A DNA stretch of 64,000 nt from Arthrobacter_H sp030452125 (GTDB taxonomy: Bacteria > Actinomycetota > Actinomycetes > Actinomycetales > Micrococcaceae). The stretch lies in assembly GCA_052379645.1 (NCBI GenBank), contig JBQSYU010000005.1, one strand, 5' to 3'. Below are positions 1 to 8,444 of this stretch, piece by piece. Numbering within the stretch: position 1 is the first letter of the stretch; each line of letters starts with the position of its first letter. Made by a program: the position numbers and the translations under genes. Below the pieces are notes generated by a model. That model was not told the origin of the DNA and did no database searches. It saw nothing but the letters and a program-made list of their open reading frames with translations.

Positions 1-1475
1 GTGGCCCCGACACACAACCCATGCGGACCCATGCCGAATTGCGCGGACTCCTTCAGATCCAGGACCGTGGGACGGCCGGCGTCGTCGGGCCCCAACGGGA
101 TCCGCAGGAATTCGGCGTCGCCACGCGGTTTCCAGGTCCGCTCTATATCGGCCCGGTCCAGGTTCGAGCTGAGCCCGAGCATGCCGAGGAAACTCTCGGC
201 GCCTTGGCCAGTCCCCCCATGCTCCAGCGAGTCGGCCGAGAGCCGCAGGGGAGCCAGTTCATGGGCCAGCGCATCAGCCGTCGCGACGGAGAGGGGGTCC
301 AGGGATCCGGAGGAGACGTCGGGATGCACCGGATCCGCCCGGTAGTCCTGGACCTGGAACCCCTCACTGGTCTGGGTGATCCGGATGGTGATGTCGCTGG
401 GTTCCTCGCTCCGGTCGTGCACCAGGTGCAGGACCGTGAGGCCGAGATCCCCGGGGGTGAGGAACCGGTCGGCCAAGGGCAGCTCCTGGGCCCGGGATCC
501 ATGGGTATCCGAGACCACGACGAGCCGTGCCAAGGCCTGGCCGGCCCGGCTATTGACCTTCTTGGCTTCCACGGCGATCTTGGCCCGCCGTTGCAGATCG
601 GTATCCATGATGTCGGCCAACGACGCCAGGTCGGGGCCGATCCGACGCTCCAGTTCCACACCCGAACTGCGGCCCTGGTCCGCCAGATGCGGCAACCAGG
701 TCGCCCACTGCCAGTCGTCCCGCAAATCCTCGGGCGTGCTGATGCCCAGACCCAGATCCTCGGGCGAATGGAACGCGCTGGCGGAAACCAGGAGGTTCCG
801 GGTGGTGGCGGTGACGAAGTCGCGGTCGCCGATGATGCTGACGTTCCCCACCGAATCGAGCGGAACCGTCACCGGCATGTCGGGGCTGGTGGAGAAACGG
901 CGCCTGAGGATTTCGGCTTCAGCGGCCATGAAGGAATCGGTCTGCTGGGTGGCGCCGGAGACGTCGTTGACCGTGATGTCCCGGCAGGGGCGGGACCCGG
1001 AACCGATCCTGACGTGCAGGAAGTCCTCGTTTCCGCGCCGGCGTTCCCAGAGCCTCATGGGGGTGCGGACGATGTCGAAGAGGGCCTCGGGCGGTGGGGC
1101 GCTTTGCCGGGCCACGCCGAGTGCCTCGATCTCGTCGGAGCGCATGTTCACCCGGGAGCGTTCCAGATAGCGCATGTAGTTCTCGCGCAGCTGGGTGCGC
1201 GTCCTCACGGCCTTGCCCCGGTTGGAGAACATCATGAAGATGGCGATCACCACGGTCACGATCATCATCATGGCGCCGATGGCCGCGAACGGGGAATTGC
1301 GGAACATCATCATGGCGGTCATGGAGACGGCGCCACCGAGCATGGGCACGATGGACATCAGGTTCAGCCCCGGGGCCTCGCCTTCGACTGGTGGGGGACC
1401 GTCGAGAAGGAAGGGGCGGAAGATGCGCAGTGGTGCCGAGGTCCGCGCTGGGCGGTGGATGATTCGCTGGGCCAT
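1..1475 (-). CDS. eccC: Type VII secretion ATPase EccC, N-terminal part (cut by window edge)
   Basis: Membrane-anchored FtsK/SpoIIIE-type ATPase that powers type VII (ESX) secretion and recognises WXG100 substrates. The visible 491 residues begin MAQRIIHRP and carry two adjacent hydrophobic segments at about residues 34-80, as in EccC N-termini. A cytoplasmic linker follows, and the protein runs out of the window in the stretch VLDLKESAQFGMGPHGLC, which in EccC immediately precedes the first Walker A motif. The P-loops themselves therefore lie outside. The ATG start lies 3 nt after the stop of the MinD-like gene, so the two are almost certainly co-transcribed. Because it has no stop in the window, the long plus-strand ORFs opposite it are antisense shadows. 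Identity is firm; the number of ATPase domains cannot be seen. Confidence 0.9.
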   Translation of the reverse strand, partial: MAQRIIHRPARTSAPLRIFRPFLLDGPPPVEGEAPGLNLMSIVPMLGGAVSMTAMMMFRNSPFAAIGAMMMIVTVVIAIFMMFSNRGKAVRTRTQLRENYMRYLERSRVNMRSDEIEALGVARQSAPPPEALFDIVRTPMRLWERRRGNEDFLHVRIGSGSRPCRDITVNDVSGATQQTDSFMAAEAEILRRRFSTSPDMPVTVPLDSVGNVSIIGDRDFVTATTRNLLVSASAFHSPEDLGLGISTPEDLRDDWQWATWLPHLADQGRSSGVELERRIGPDLASLADIMDTDLQRRAKIAVEAKKVNSRAGQALARLVVVSDTHGSRAQELPLADRFLTPGDLGLTVLHLVHDRSEEPSDITIRITQTSEGFQVQDYRADPVHPDVSSGSLDPLSVATADALAHELAPLRLSADSLEHGGTGQGAESFLGMLGLSSNLDRADIERTWKPRGDAEFLRIPLGPDDAGRPTVLDLKESAQFGMGPHGLCVGA

Positions 1476-1478
1476 CGG

Positions 1479-2540
1479 CTACCGGACCCCGTTGGCCAGT
1501 TCGAGGCTACGGGCAGCCAGTGCGGTGGCAGCCTCCCGATGGGCAGGAAGCATCAACGGCAAGGTGATGAGGGCCCCTGCGGCCAGATGGCGATCGTAGC
1601 CGATGGCATGGGCATCGAATCCGAGGCGGGAGAGCCGGCCCGCCTGATCGAGGGCCTGCAGGGCCGATGAACGGTCCTGCTGCATCACGAGCACCGTCAG
1701 GGGCAAGCCGGACAACAGCGGGTTCGCCCGCCATCTGGACAAGGCCGCCAGCGCGTCATCGAGGCCGGATAGGGTCGCCGGGACCATGAAGAGGGCCCCA
1801 TGGCAATCGGCCAGCGCCGCCTGGGTCTCGGGGGCCTGCAGACCGGTGGGGCAGTCGAGCAGGGTGATCGGGAAATACCTCGAGACCGTGGAGGCGGCTT
1901 CGCGGAGCAACGGGGCGCCGGTTCGCTGTGCCGACCCCGACCGAGGACCCGTTGCATAGAGGCCTTCGGCGGCCGGGGCCAGCAACCCTGCCAGATGCGC
2001 GGCCCCGGGTTGGGCGCCGTTCGTGAGTTCGGGAACGATGGAGTCCAGCGAGGGAGCCTGATCGAGTCCCAGCCGCAGGGCGAGGCTTCCGTGGCCCGGG
2101 TCGAGGTCCAGGACGCAGACACTGTCGGGCCGAAGGGCGGAAAAGGTGCGGGCGAGCAGTGCGGAGGCAGTCGTCTTTCCGGCACCGCCGCGTGTCGAGA
2201 CCACGGCGATCCGTCGACCGGTGGTGACCGGCGCCTGCACGCCGGCAGCAAACTGGCTGACCTGCGTGGCCCGGTGCTTGCCGCCGAACAACATCTGCAG
2301 GGCCCGCGGGAAGGACCCCCCGGTGGCGCGGACGCCGGAGAGCCGGCGTCGGTCGTTCTCCAGCGGGGCCCCCAGGGTGCCGGGGGAGGACTGGGCAGGC
2401 GGGGCGGAAGGGCCGGGAGCCGGGACGGAACCGGCGCGCCGGCGGCCCGGTGCGGGGGCCCAGGGATCGGTGATCGGCTGTCCCCACGGGTCGAGTGGTT
2501 GCTCGCCCGCGGGGTGGCCGGGAGTCTGAGGTGCGGTCAT
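1479..2540 (-). CDS. MinD/ParA-like ATPase of the type VII secretion locus
   Basis: A 353-residue protein with a proline/glycine/alanine-rich N-terminal tail of about 100 residues, then a ParA/MinD-type P-loop domain. The deviant Walker A motif reads STRGGAGKTTAS near residue 115, followed by a switch-like VCVLDLDPGHGSLALRLG. Similar proline-rich MinD-like ATPases (EspI type) are found in ESX loci of mycobacteria, where their role is regulatory or accessory. It lies 15 nt downstream of eccD and 3 nt upstream of eccC. The link to secretion comes from the context; a role in chromosome partition is unlikely because no parB or parS is near. Confidence 0.8.
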   Translation of the reverse strand: MTAPQTPGHPAGEQPLDPWGQPITDPWAPAPGRRRAGSVPAPGPSAPPAQSSPGTLGAPLENDRRRLSGVRATGGSFPRALQMLFGGKHRATQVSQFAAGVQAPVTTGRRIAVVSTRGGAGKTTASALLARTFSALRPDSVCVLDLDPGHGSLALRLGLDQAPSLDSIVPELTNGAQPGAAHLAGLLAPAAEGLYATGPRSGSAQRTGAPLLREAASTVSRYFPITLLDCPTGLQAPETQAALADCHGALFMVPATLSGLDDALAALSRWRANPLLSGLPLTVLVMQQDRSSALQALDQAGRLSRLGFDAHAIGYDRHLAAGALITLPLMLPAHREAATALAARSLELANGVR

Positions 2541-2555
2541 GGAAGGTCCTCCGTG

Positions 2556-3902
2556 CTAGAACGTGTCCAGCATTTGGGCGTAGACGCCGAAGTAGCCGAT
2601 GAGCAAGGGGATCGTGGCGAGGATGGCCAGGGTTTCGAGGCGTTCACAGATCTGTCGGATCCGTGCCTCGATATGGTCCGGAAGGTCCACGGCCAACCCC
2701 AGGCCGATCACCACGGCCAGCACCAGGATCGACAGCCCGACAATCCATACGGTGTCTTCGTTCAGCCGGGTCAGGGCCCCGGCACCGGCCAGGACCCCGA
2801 TGGCGGTGGCGGCATAGAGCGAATAGCGCTCCAGGGCCAGGGGGAAGGCCCGCGAGCGCAGCAGGGTTGCCAACGCGAGAGCAAGGAGCAGGGGAAGCGT
2901 CCAGACCGGATGCCGATCGCCCGTGGCAACCAGCCACATCCCGGCGGCCGCGGAGAGGGCTGCGGCCACGGTGGCCAGGGTGAGGCCGGCGTGGGCCGAA
3001 CGGATGGCGGTGATGGCATCACGGCGCCAGATCGAGGTGCCGTTGGCCCGCTGGTCGTCGAGGGTGGACAAACCCGACAGGGACAGGGCCAGGGCCGGCA
3101 GCAGGCCCATGATGAGCACCGAACAGATCGCCGCGATGGCACCGACCCCGACGAGGAGGTCGGTATCGGTGCTGGCCGCTGTCCACCGGGCCAGGGGTAG
3201 GGCCACGGCCCAGATGCCGGCCAACGTCCCGAGGACACCGGCACCCAGCAGGACGGCCCGGGGATGTTTGAGCACCGTGGCCAGGCAGGCGACGAATACG
3301 GCGGTGCCTGCCGCGGCCAGCAGCAATCGCAACGAGGGAGCCGCGGTCCAGTGCAGCAGACCGATCATGCCCGCCCCCCATCCGGCGCCCATCAGGGCGG
3401 AGGCCACCGGGCGGGACGCAGCGGAGACCGAGGCGCCCAGTGCCAGCAGCCCGGCCCCCACGGCGAGCAGGACCCACCAGCGGGCATCGGGCAGATACCT
3501 TCCCAACAGGATGTCCAGCGCCAGCCAAAGCCCGAATGCGGCGAAGATCCCCGACGCGGTGACCAGATGGGTCCGGTCCCAGGAACCGCGTACTTCACGG
3601 GACTGCTCGACGACGGTATCGGAGATGTCATAGACGACGGCAGGGGGCGGGGCTTCGCTGTTGCTGAGCAGGGTCAGCCGTGCCCCGTCGAAGACCTGCG
3701 CCTGGGTCAAGGTCTCCCGGGCTGGGATGGGTTCCCCGCTGGCGGTCAGAAGGACCTTGGTCGCGACGGCGTCGCCCGGGTTGTCGCCCAGCAGGTCCAG
3801 GATCTGCGGCATCAGTGTTCCCACCGATTCGGTGGCGGGCAGCAGGAGGTCGGCGTTGCGGCGTTCCCCCACAAGGGTCACGCGTGTGTAGGGCTGGGCC
3901 AT
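2556..3902 (-). CDS. eccD: Type VII secretion integral membrane protein EccD
   Basis: Channel-forming subunit of the type VII secretion membrane complex. The 448-residue protein starts with a YukD-like ubiquitin fold (about residues 5-85, TRVTLVGERRNADLLLPA and on). A short linker leads into about eleven closely spaced hydrophobic helices that run to the C-terminus (ending IGYFGVYAQMLDTF). Both the length and this domain order match EccD. The gene begins 6 nt after the stop of the small membrane gene and is followed at 15 nt by the MinD-like gene, forming one minus-strand operon with eccC. Confidence 0.9.
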   Translation of the reverse strand: MAQPYTRVTLVGERRNADLLLPATESVGTLMPQILDLLGDNPGDAVATKVLLTASGEPIPARETLTQAQVFDGARLTLLSNSEAPPPAVVYDISDTVVEQSREVRGSWDRTHLVTASGIFAAFGLWLALDILLGRYLPDARWWVLLAVGAGLLALGASVSAASRPVASALMGAGWGAGMIGLLHWTAAPSLRLLLAAAGTAVFVACLATVLKHPRAVLLGAGVLGTLAGIWAVALPLARWTAASTDTDLLVGVGAIAAICSVLIMGLLPALALSLSGLSTLDDQRANGTSIWRRDAITAIRSAHAGLTLATVAAALSAAAGMWLVATGDRHPVWTLPLLLALALATLLRSRAFPLALERYSLYAATAIGVLAGAGALTRLNEDTVWIVGLSILVLAVVIGLGLAVDLPDHIEARIRQICERLETLAILATIPLLIGYFGVYAQMLDTF

Positions 3903-3908
3903 GACGGG

Positions 3909-4238
3909 CTAGTTCCCCATCCTTCCGGGGCTCGGGCTCGGGTTGGACGAAGACCAGGCCGACTGGGTCGGCCCGATGAAGGCGGCGGCGGAACTCTGCA
4001 TTTGATCCTGCCGTTGCTTCTTTTCCTCGGCTCGGGTGGCAAGCATGTTGGAGACGAAGGAGATCCCGATGCAGATGGCGGTGATCAAGGCCGCGGCGAC
4101 GAGGCTGAAGAGGAACTGCTTCGTCGTGGCCTTCCAACGGCGCTCGGTCGGGTTCTCGCCATAGAGCAGGGCATCGGTGACCCGGTTGCGACGGACGGCG
4201 ACCGACTCGATGAGCTGGTTGTCGAATTCAGTCGCCAT
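3909..4238 (-). CDS. Small single-pass membrane protein of the T7SS operon (EccB N-terminus-like layout)
   Basis: First gene of the minus-strand secretion operon, 109 residues from MATEFDNQLIES. That ATG has a GAAAGG ribosome site about 8 nt upstream; an upstream in-frame TTG would add seven residues but lies inside the leader. A basic amphipathic cytoplasmic stretch (VRRNRVTDALLYGENPTERR) is followed by one transmembrane helix at about residues 45-68 and a short charged tail with QDQMQSS and a proline/serine end. The layout resembles the first ~75 residues of EccB, which are a cytoplasmic helix and a single helix. The large periplasmic repeat domain of EccB is absent. Function is not known; a role as a scaffold subunit is an inference from position. 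Confidence 0.65.
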   Translation of the reverse strand: MATEFDNQLIESVAVRRNRVTDALLYGENPTERRWKATTKQFLFSLVAAALITAICIGISFVSNMLATRAEEKKQRQDQMQSSAAAFIGPTQSAWSSSNPSPSPGRMGN

Positions 4239-4347
4239 GGAGCCCTTTCGGTCTAACAATGTGGTGGTGTGAGTCCATCATGTCAGGTCGATGGACGAAA
4301 AATGGCAGGAAACCGGGGGCATGGGTAGTTCTCCCCATGCAGGACGC

Positions 4348-4377
4348 TTGACCCTGTTTGTTGCCTTGCCGTTAGCT
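4348..4377 (+). promoter_or_regulatory. Probable promoter of the WXG100 pair
   Basis: TTGACC at 4348-4353 and TTAGCT at 4372-4377 are spaced 18 nt apart and sit about 60 nt before the first WXG100 start. This is the best sigma-70-like match in the divergent gap between the two arms of the secretion locus. The -10 is weak. Confidence 0.4.
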
Positions 4378-4438
4378 GGTAGCAAGCAAAGCACGGTCAG
4401 CGAGGCCACCGCCACGCATCGATGAAGGGAAGCGGGAT

Positions 4439-4783
4439 ATGAGTTTCAAGGGAAAAATGGACGTCAACGCCATGAACAAGGCGGCTGAAGAGTCCAGCGG
4501 CTCCGGCGATGAGCTGGTGCGACTGGTCGAGGAGCTCGTCGACGGCGTCGAGGACTTGAAGACCACTTTCAAGGGCCAGGGGGCGGTCTCCTACCAGAAC
4601 TTCATGGTCGAGTCCCAGCGGGTCCAGCAGGACCTGATCAAGGCACTGTCGGGTATTTCGCAGGGTCAGGCCGAGAGCGCCAAGCACTACGTCCAGATGG
4701 ATGACGCCTTCGATGCCGAAGGCAAGCAAGCCGAAGGACAGGCTGCGGGAGCCAAGACCTCGGGCTTCAGCTTCTCCAAATAG
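4439..4783 (+). CDS. WXG100-family (Esx-like) secreted protein with YxxxD signal
   Basis: A 114-residue helical hairpin protein of the size of Esx substrates. The W-x-G turn is replaced by F44-K-G46, flanked by two predicted amphipathic helices (about 10-42 and 50-88). A Y84-V-Q-M-D88 motif matches the YxxxD/E general secretion signal of type VII substrates and is followed by a glycine/alanine-rich flexible tail. The ATG has a GAAGGGA ribosome site. It diverges from the eccD operon and precedes a second WXG100-like gene by 99 nt, so the two probably form a heterodimer secreted by this system. Family assignment is from shape and context as well as motif. Confidence 0.8.
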   Translation: MSFKGKMDVNAMNKAAEESSGSGDELVRLVEELVDGVEDLKTTFKGQGAVSYQNFMVESQRVQQDLIKALSGISQGQAESAKHYVQMDDAFDAEGKQAEGQAAGAKTSGFSFSK

Positions 4784-4882
4784 CCACTACCGCGCAGCGC
4801 CTCCGGGGGCTGTCCACGCGCACCAGCGCCCCACCAACCCGACATACCGGTCCGACACGGACCCGCAGCAAAGGAATCGAAC

Positions 4883-5179
4883 ATGCAAGAAGGCCTCATT
4901 CAGTTTGACAGTGACGCCGCCTCGCGTACCGAAGGCGACATCATCCGCATTGCCGGACGCATCGAAAGCATCATCGGCGACCGCGAATCCCAGACGAAGT
5001 TCGTCAAGGACAACTGGGAGGACAACAACTCGGGAGATGCCTATTCCAGCGTCGAAAAGGACTGGATCGATGCCGCCAACGAAACCCTCCAGCTCGTGCA
5101 CAGGGCGCGCAAGCTGTTGGGCGAGAACTCCGTGACGGCCAAGGACGCCAGCGGGAAGGTCCAGGGCATCTGGAGCTGA
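4883..5179 (+). CDS. WXG100-family (Esx-like) partner protein
   Basis: A 98-residue all-helical protein. W45-E-D sits where W-x-G would be, followed by SGDAY and a second helix, the usual WXG100 order with the glycine lost. A Y54-x-x-x-E58 motif lies inside helix two rather than at the C-terminus. The ribosome site is AAAGGAATC upstream of the ATG. Second gene of the pair, followed by a very strong hairpin terminator. In Esx pairs one member usually carries the C-terminal export signal and the other does not, which fits this pair, with the first protein as signal carrier. Confidence 0.78.
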   Translation: MQEGLIQFDSDAASRTEGDIIRIAGRIESIIGDRESQTKFVKDNWEDNNSGDAYSSVEKDWIDAANETLQLVHRARKLLGENSVTAKDASGKVQGIWS

Positions 5180-5220
5180 TCCGCTGATGGATCGCGGTGC
5201 ACCACGCTGCGATCGACGTC

Positions 5221-5260
5221 CCAAGGGGGCGGGTGGCCGGCCGGCCACCCGCCCCCTTGG
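5221..5260 (+). terminator. Perfect 40-bp palindromic terminator after the WXG100 pair
   Basis: Positions 5221-5240 are the exact reverse complement of 5241-5260, giving an uninterrupted 20-bp inverted repeat centred on GGCCGGCC. There is no T-run, only TGTGTG after it. It closes the WXG100 transcription unit. Confidence 0.75.
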
Positions 5261-5304
5261 TGTGTGCGCTCCCACACAAATGCGCGGGCCGGCGCTCTGG
5301 CAAT

Positions 5305-5310
5305 TAGACT
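5305..5310 (+). promoter_or_regulatory. Probable -10 element of the ferredoxin reductase gene
   Basis: TAGACT lies about 70 nt before the GTG start, in a short AT-rich patch that stands out from the surrounding sequence. No convincing -35 is visible. The same hexamer recurs at other start regions in this window (thyA, DEAD-box leader, tRNA-Trp). Confidence 0.35.
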
Positions 5311-5376
5311 AGGTGGCCGTGTGTTAATTATTCTCCGGAATGACGCATCCCAGGAGTACCGCCGAAAGGAAAAACA

Positions 5377-6810
5377 GTGTCCAACCCAGCTGCTGATCGT
5401 CCGCTGCGAGTCGCCATCATCGGCGCCGGTCCTGCGGGCGTCTATGCCGCGGACATCCTGACCAAGGCCGAACGCGAGTTCGAGGTCAGCATCGACCTCT
5501 TCGACCGGTATCCGACCCCCTACGGGCTGATCCGCTACGGCGTCGCCCCGGACCACCCGCGGATCAAGGGCATCGTGAAGGCCCTGCATAAGGTCCTGGA
5601 CCGCGGGGACATCCGCTTCCTGGGGAACGTCAACTACGGCCAGGACATCACCCTGGCCGACATCCGTGACATGTACGACGCAGTCATCTTCGCCACCGGG
5701 GCGATCAAGGACGCCGACCTGAACATCCCGGGCATGGACCTCGAGGGCGCCTACGGGGCCGCGGACTTCGTGTCCTGGTACGACGGGCACCCCGATGTGC
5801 CGCGGACCTGGCCCCTGGACGCGCAGCAGATCGCGGTCATCGGCAACGGCAACGTCGCCCTGGACGTCGCCCGGATGCTCTCCAAGCATCCCGAGGACCT
5901 GCTGGTCACCGAGATCCCGGACAACGTCCATGCGGGCCTGGCCGCCTCACCGGTGACCGACGTGCATATCTTCGGCCGGCGGGGCCCCGCCCAGGTGAAG
6001 TTCACCCCGTTGGAGTTGCGCGAACTCTCACATTCGAGGGATGTGGACATCGTCCTCTACCCGGAGGATTTCGAGTTCGACGATGCCTCCGATGAGGCGA
6101 TCAAGACGAACAACCAGGCCAAGACGATGGTCAATACACTCACCAACTGGTTGGTCGAGCAGGAGGACCGGGAGGAGGCCGAGGACGCCGGGACTCGGAC
6201 CCCGGCCTCGCGGCGGTTGCATCTGCACTTCCTGCACGCCCCGGTGGAGATCACCGGGTCCAACGGGTCCGTGGAGGCCATCCGGTTCGAACGTCAGGAA
6301 CTGGACGGGACCGGCAACGTGCGCGGGACCGGGGAGCTGGTGGACTACGGTGTCCAGGCCGTCTACCGGGCGATCGGCTACTTCGGCTCCGAGCTGGCCG
6401 AGATCGGTTTCGACCCGAACCGTGGCGTGATCCCCAACGAGGGCGGACGCGTCCTGCACGATGACGGGCAGAAGATTCCCGGGCTCTATGCCACCGGGTG
6501 GATCAAGCGCGGTCCGGTGGGCCTGATCGGTAGCACCAAGGGCGATGCCCTCGAGACCATCGGCAACCTGCTGGAGGACCGGCTGGAGCTGCCGGCTGCG
6601 GTGCATCCCGATGAACAGGCGATCATCGACCTGCTCAAGCAACGCGAAGTCGCCTTCACGACGTGGGAGGGCTGGGTCGCCCTGGATGCGCACGAGCATT
6701 CCCTGGGGGAGGCGGCAGGTGCCGTGGAAACCAGCCGTGGACCGGTATCCCGTGAGCGGGTCAAGGTCGTCGAGCGCGAGGAGATGGTGCGGATCTCCCA
6801 GCAGCCGTAG
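5377..6810 (+). CDS. fprA: Ferredoxin-NADP(+) reductase, FprA type
   Basis: FAD enzyme of 477 residues that passes electrons between NADPH and ferredoxin, related to adrenodoxin reductase and mycobacterial FprA. The FAD-binding dinucleotide fold is at residues 10-25 (VAIIGAGPAGVYAADIL) and the NADP fold near residue 155 (VIGNGNVALDVARML). A typical ATGWIKRGPVGLIG stretch near 370 completes the signature. Translation starts at GTG 5377, 6 nt after a GAAAGGA ribosome site. Monocistronic, with a hairpin terminator shared with the convergent katA. Confidence 0.92.
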   Translation: MSNPAADRPLRVAIIGAGPAGVYAADILTKAEREFEVSIDLFDRYPTPYGLIRYGVAPDHPRIKGIVKALHKVLDRGDIRFLGNVNYGQDITLADIRDMYDAVIFATGAIKDADLNIPGMDLEGAYGAADFVSWYDGHPDVPRTWPLDAQQIAVIGNGNVALDVARMLSKHPEDLLVTEIPDNVHAGLAASPVTDVHIFGRRGPAQVKFTPLELRELSHSRDVDIVLYPEDFEFDDASDEAIKTNNQAKTMVNTLTNWLVEQEDREEAEDAGTRTPASRRLHLHFLHAPVEITGSNGSVEAIRFERQELDGTGNVRGTGELVDYGVQAVYRAIGYFGSELAEIGFDPNRGVIPNEGGRVLHDDGQKIPGLYATGWIKRGPVGLIGSTKGDALETIGNLLEDRLELPAAVHPDEQAIIDLLKQREVAFTTWEGWVALDAHEHSLGEAAGAVETSRGPVSRERVKVVEREEMVRISQQP

Positions 6811-6827
6811 TTCGGAGCCGCCACCGG

Positions 6828-6865
6828 AAAAGCCCGGGATCCCCTCGAAGGGATCCCGGGCTTTT
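6828..6865. terminator. Bidirectional terminator between fprA and katA
   Basis: A 16-bp perfect stem (6828-6843 with 6850-6865) has a 6-nt loop. AAAA begins the left arm and TTTT ends the right arm, so it reads as an intrinsic terminator on both strands for the two converging genes. Confidence 0.85.
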
Positions 6866-6900
6866 CTGTCGGTCACCGGCGGGTGCCGGGGACGGGCTGC

Positions 6901-8397
6901 CTAGGCCTTGCCGGACTGCTCCGACGCGCCATCGGTCGTGCCCTGGTTGCCCGCAGCATGGCCGTCGCGCAGGATCTGACCGAGGTTCTCGTCCACGTTC
7001 GTCCAGTACTGGAAGAAGCGCTCGCGGATGTCATCACGGGTGATGCCGGCAACCTGTCCAAGCAGGTTGTCGTGGAAGCGCTCCTTGGACTCGGCGCTGA
7101 AGACGTCGCGGTACAGCGTTCCGGCCTGGCCGAAGTCGCTGTCCTCGCTGCGCAGGGTCTGTGCGGCGCGGACGAGCGTCCCGTCGGTTTCCCAGCTGCC
7201 TTCGCCGGCACGCTCCGGCTCGGCTGCCGCTCCACCGTAGGAGTTCGGCGTGTAGGGGCGCGTGGTGGCGTCGTTGAAGTGGTACTGCATGTTGCCTTCG
7301 TGCATGTACGTGTTCACATGGGCAGCGCGCGGCTGGTTCACCGGCAACTGGTTGTAGTTCGTGCCGATGCGGTTGCGCTGGGCATCCGGGTAGGAGAACA
7401 CGCGGGACATCAGCATCTTATCGGGGCTGATGTCGGTGCCCGGAACCATGTTCGACGGTGAGAAGGCGGCCTGCTCGATCTCGGCGAAGAAGTTCTGCGG
7501 GTTGCGGTTCAACGTGAAGTGTCCGACCTTCACCAGCGGGTAGTCGGCGTGCGGCCACACCTTGGTGATGTCGAAGGGGTTGAAACGGTAGGTCTTGGCA
7601 TCCTCATACGGCATGATCTGCACGAACACGTCCCAGGTCGGGAAGTTGCCGGCCTCGATGTTCTCGTACAGGTCGCGACGGTAGAAGTCGGCGTCGGAGC
7701 CGGCGAGCTTTTCCGCCTCGTCGTTGTTCATGTTGTGGACGCCCTGGCGGGACTGGAAGTGGTACTGGACCCAGAAGCGCTCGCCCTCGGCATTGATCCA
7801 CTGGTAGGTGTGTGAACCGTAGCCGTTCATCTCGCGCCAGGAGGTCGGCAGGCCACGATCGCCCATGACGTAGGTGACCTGGTGAGCGGACTCGGGGGAA
7901 AGGGTCCAGAAATCCCACTGCATGTCGGCATCACGCAGGGCAGAGCCGTTCAGGCGCTTCTGCGAGTGGATGAAGTCAGGGAACTTGATGCCATCGCGGA
8001 TGAAGAACACCGGGGTGTTGTTGCCGACGATGTCGTAGTTGCCTTCGGTGGTGTAGAAACGCAGGGCGAAACCACGCACGTCACGCCAGGTGTCGGGGGA
8101 GCCCTGCTCGCCGGCGACGGAGGAGAAGCGTGCCAGCGTCTCGGACTTGGCGCCCGGCTGGAAGACCGCGGCCCGGGTGTACTTCGAGACGTCCTCGGTG
8201 ATGGTCAGTTCGCCGAAGGCTCCGCCGCCCTTGGCGTGCGGGTTGCGCTCCGGGACGCGTTCGCGGTTGAACGAGGCCAGCTTTTCGACCAGGTAACGAT
8301 CGTGCAGGGCCGTGACGCCGTTGGCGCCGGTGGTCAGCGAGTGTGCGTCACTGGGGACGGGGGCACCGCTTTGTGTGGTGGTGAAGTTCTCAGACAA
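6901..8397 (-). CDS. katA: Monofunctional haem catalase
   Basis: Cytoplasmic H2O2 dismutase, 498 residues, the size of small-subunit clade 3 catalases. It shows the distal-site stretch RVPERNPHAKGGGAFG, the asparagine-containing VGNNTPVFFIRDG and the proximal haem tyrosine in VFSYPDAQRNRIG. I place the start at a TTG (8397), reading LSENFTTTQSG, because AAGGAG lies 7 nt before it. The longer open frame runs back into the furA coding region. The gene follows furA by 47 nt on the same strand, so peroxide-responsive co-expression from the furA operator is expected. Confidence 0.93.
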   Translation of the reverse strand: MSENFTTTQSGAPVPSDAHSLTTGANGVTALHDRYLVEKLASFNRERVPERNPHAKGGGAFGELTITEDVSKYTRAAVFQPGAKSETLARFSSVAGEQGSPDTWRDVRGFALRFYTTEGNYDIVGNNTPVFFIRDGIKFPDFIHSQKRLNGSALRDADMQWDFWTLSPESAHQVTYVMGDRGLPTSWREMNGYGSHTYQWINAEGERFWVQYHFQSRQGVHNMNNDEAEKLAGSDADFYRRDLYENIEAGNFPTWDVFVQIMPYEDAKTYRFNPFDITKVWPHADYPLVKVGHFTLNRNPQNFFAEIEQAAFSPSNMVPGTDISPDKMLMSRVFSYPDAQRNRIGTNYNQLPVNQPRAAHVNTYMHEGNMQYHFNDATTRPYTPNSYGGAAAEPERAGEGSWETDGTLVRAAQTLRSEDSDFGQAGTLYRDVFSAESKERFHDNLLGQVAGITRDDIRERFFQYWTNVDENLGQILRDGHAAGNQGTTDGASEQSGKA

Positions 8398-8444
8398 GAG
8401 GTTCTCCTTCAGGTGATGGTTTGCTGGTCGATGACTGGGCGGTC

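Noticed and set aside
21..1670. 549-codon open frame on the plus strand opposite eccC
   Set aside because: Antisense shadow produced by high-GC codon bias; the minus strand reads a full EccC N-terminus through the same stretch, and the plus-strand product has no known motif.
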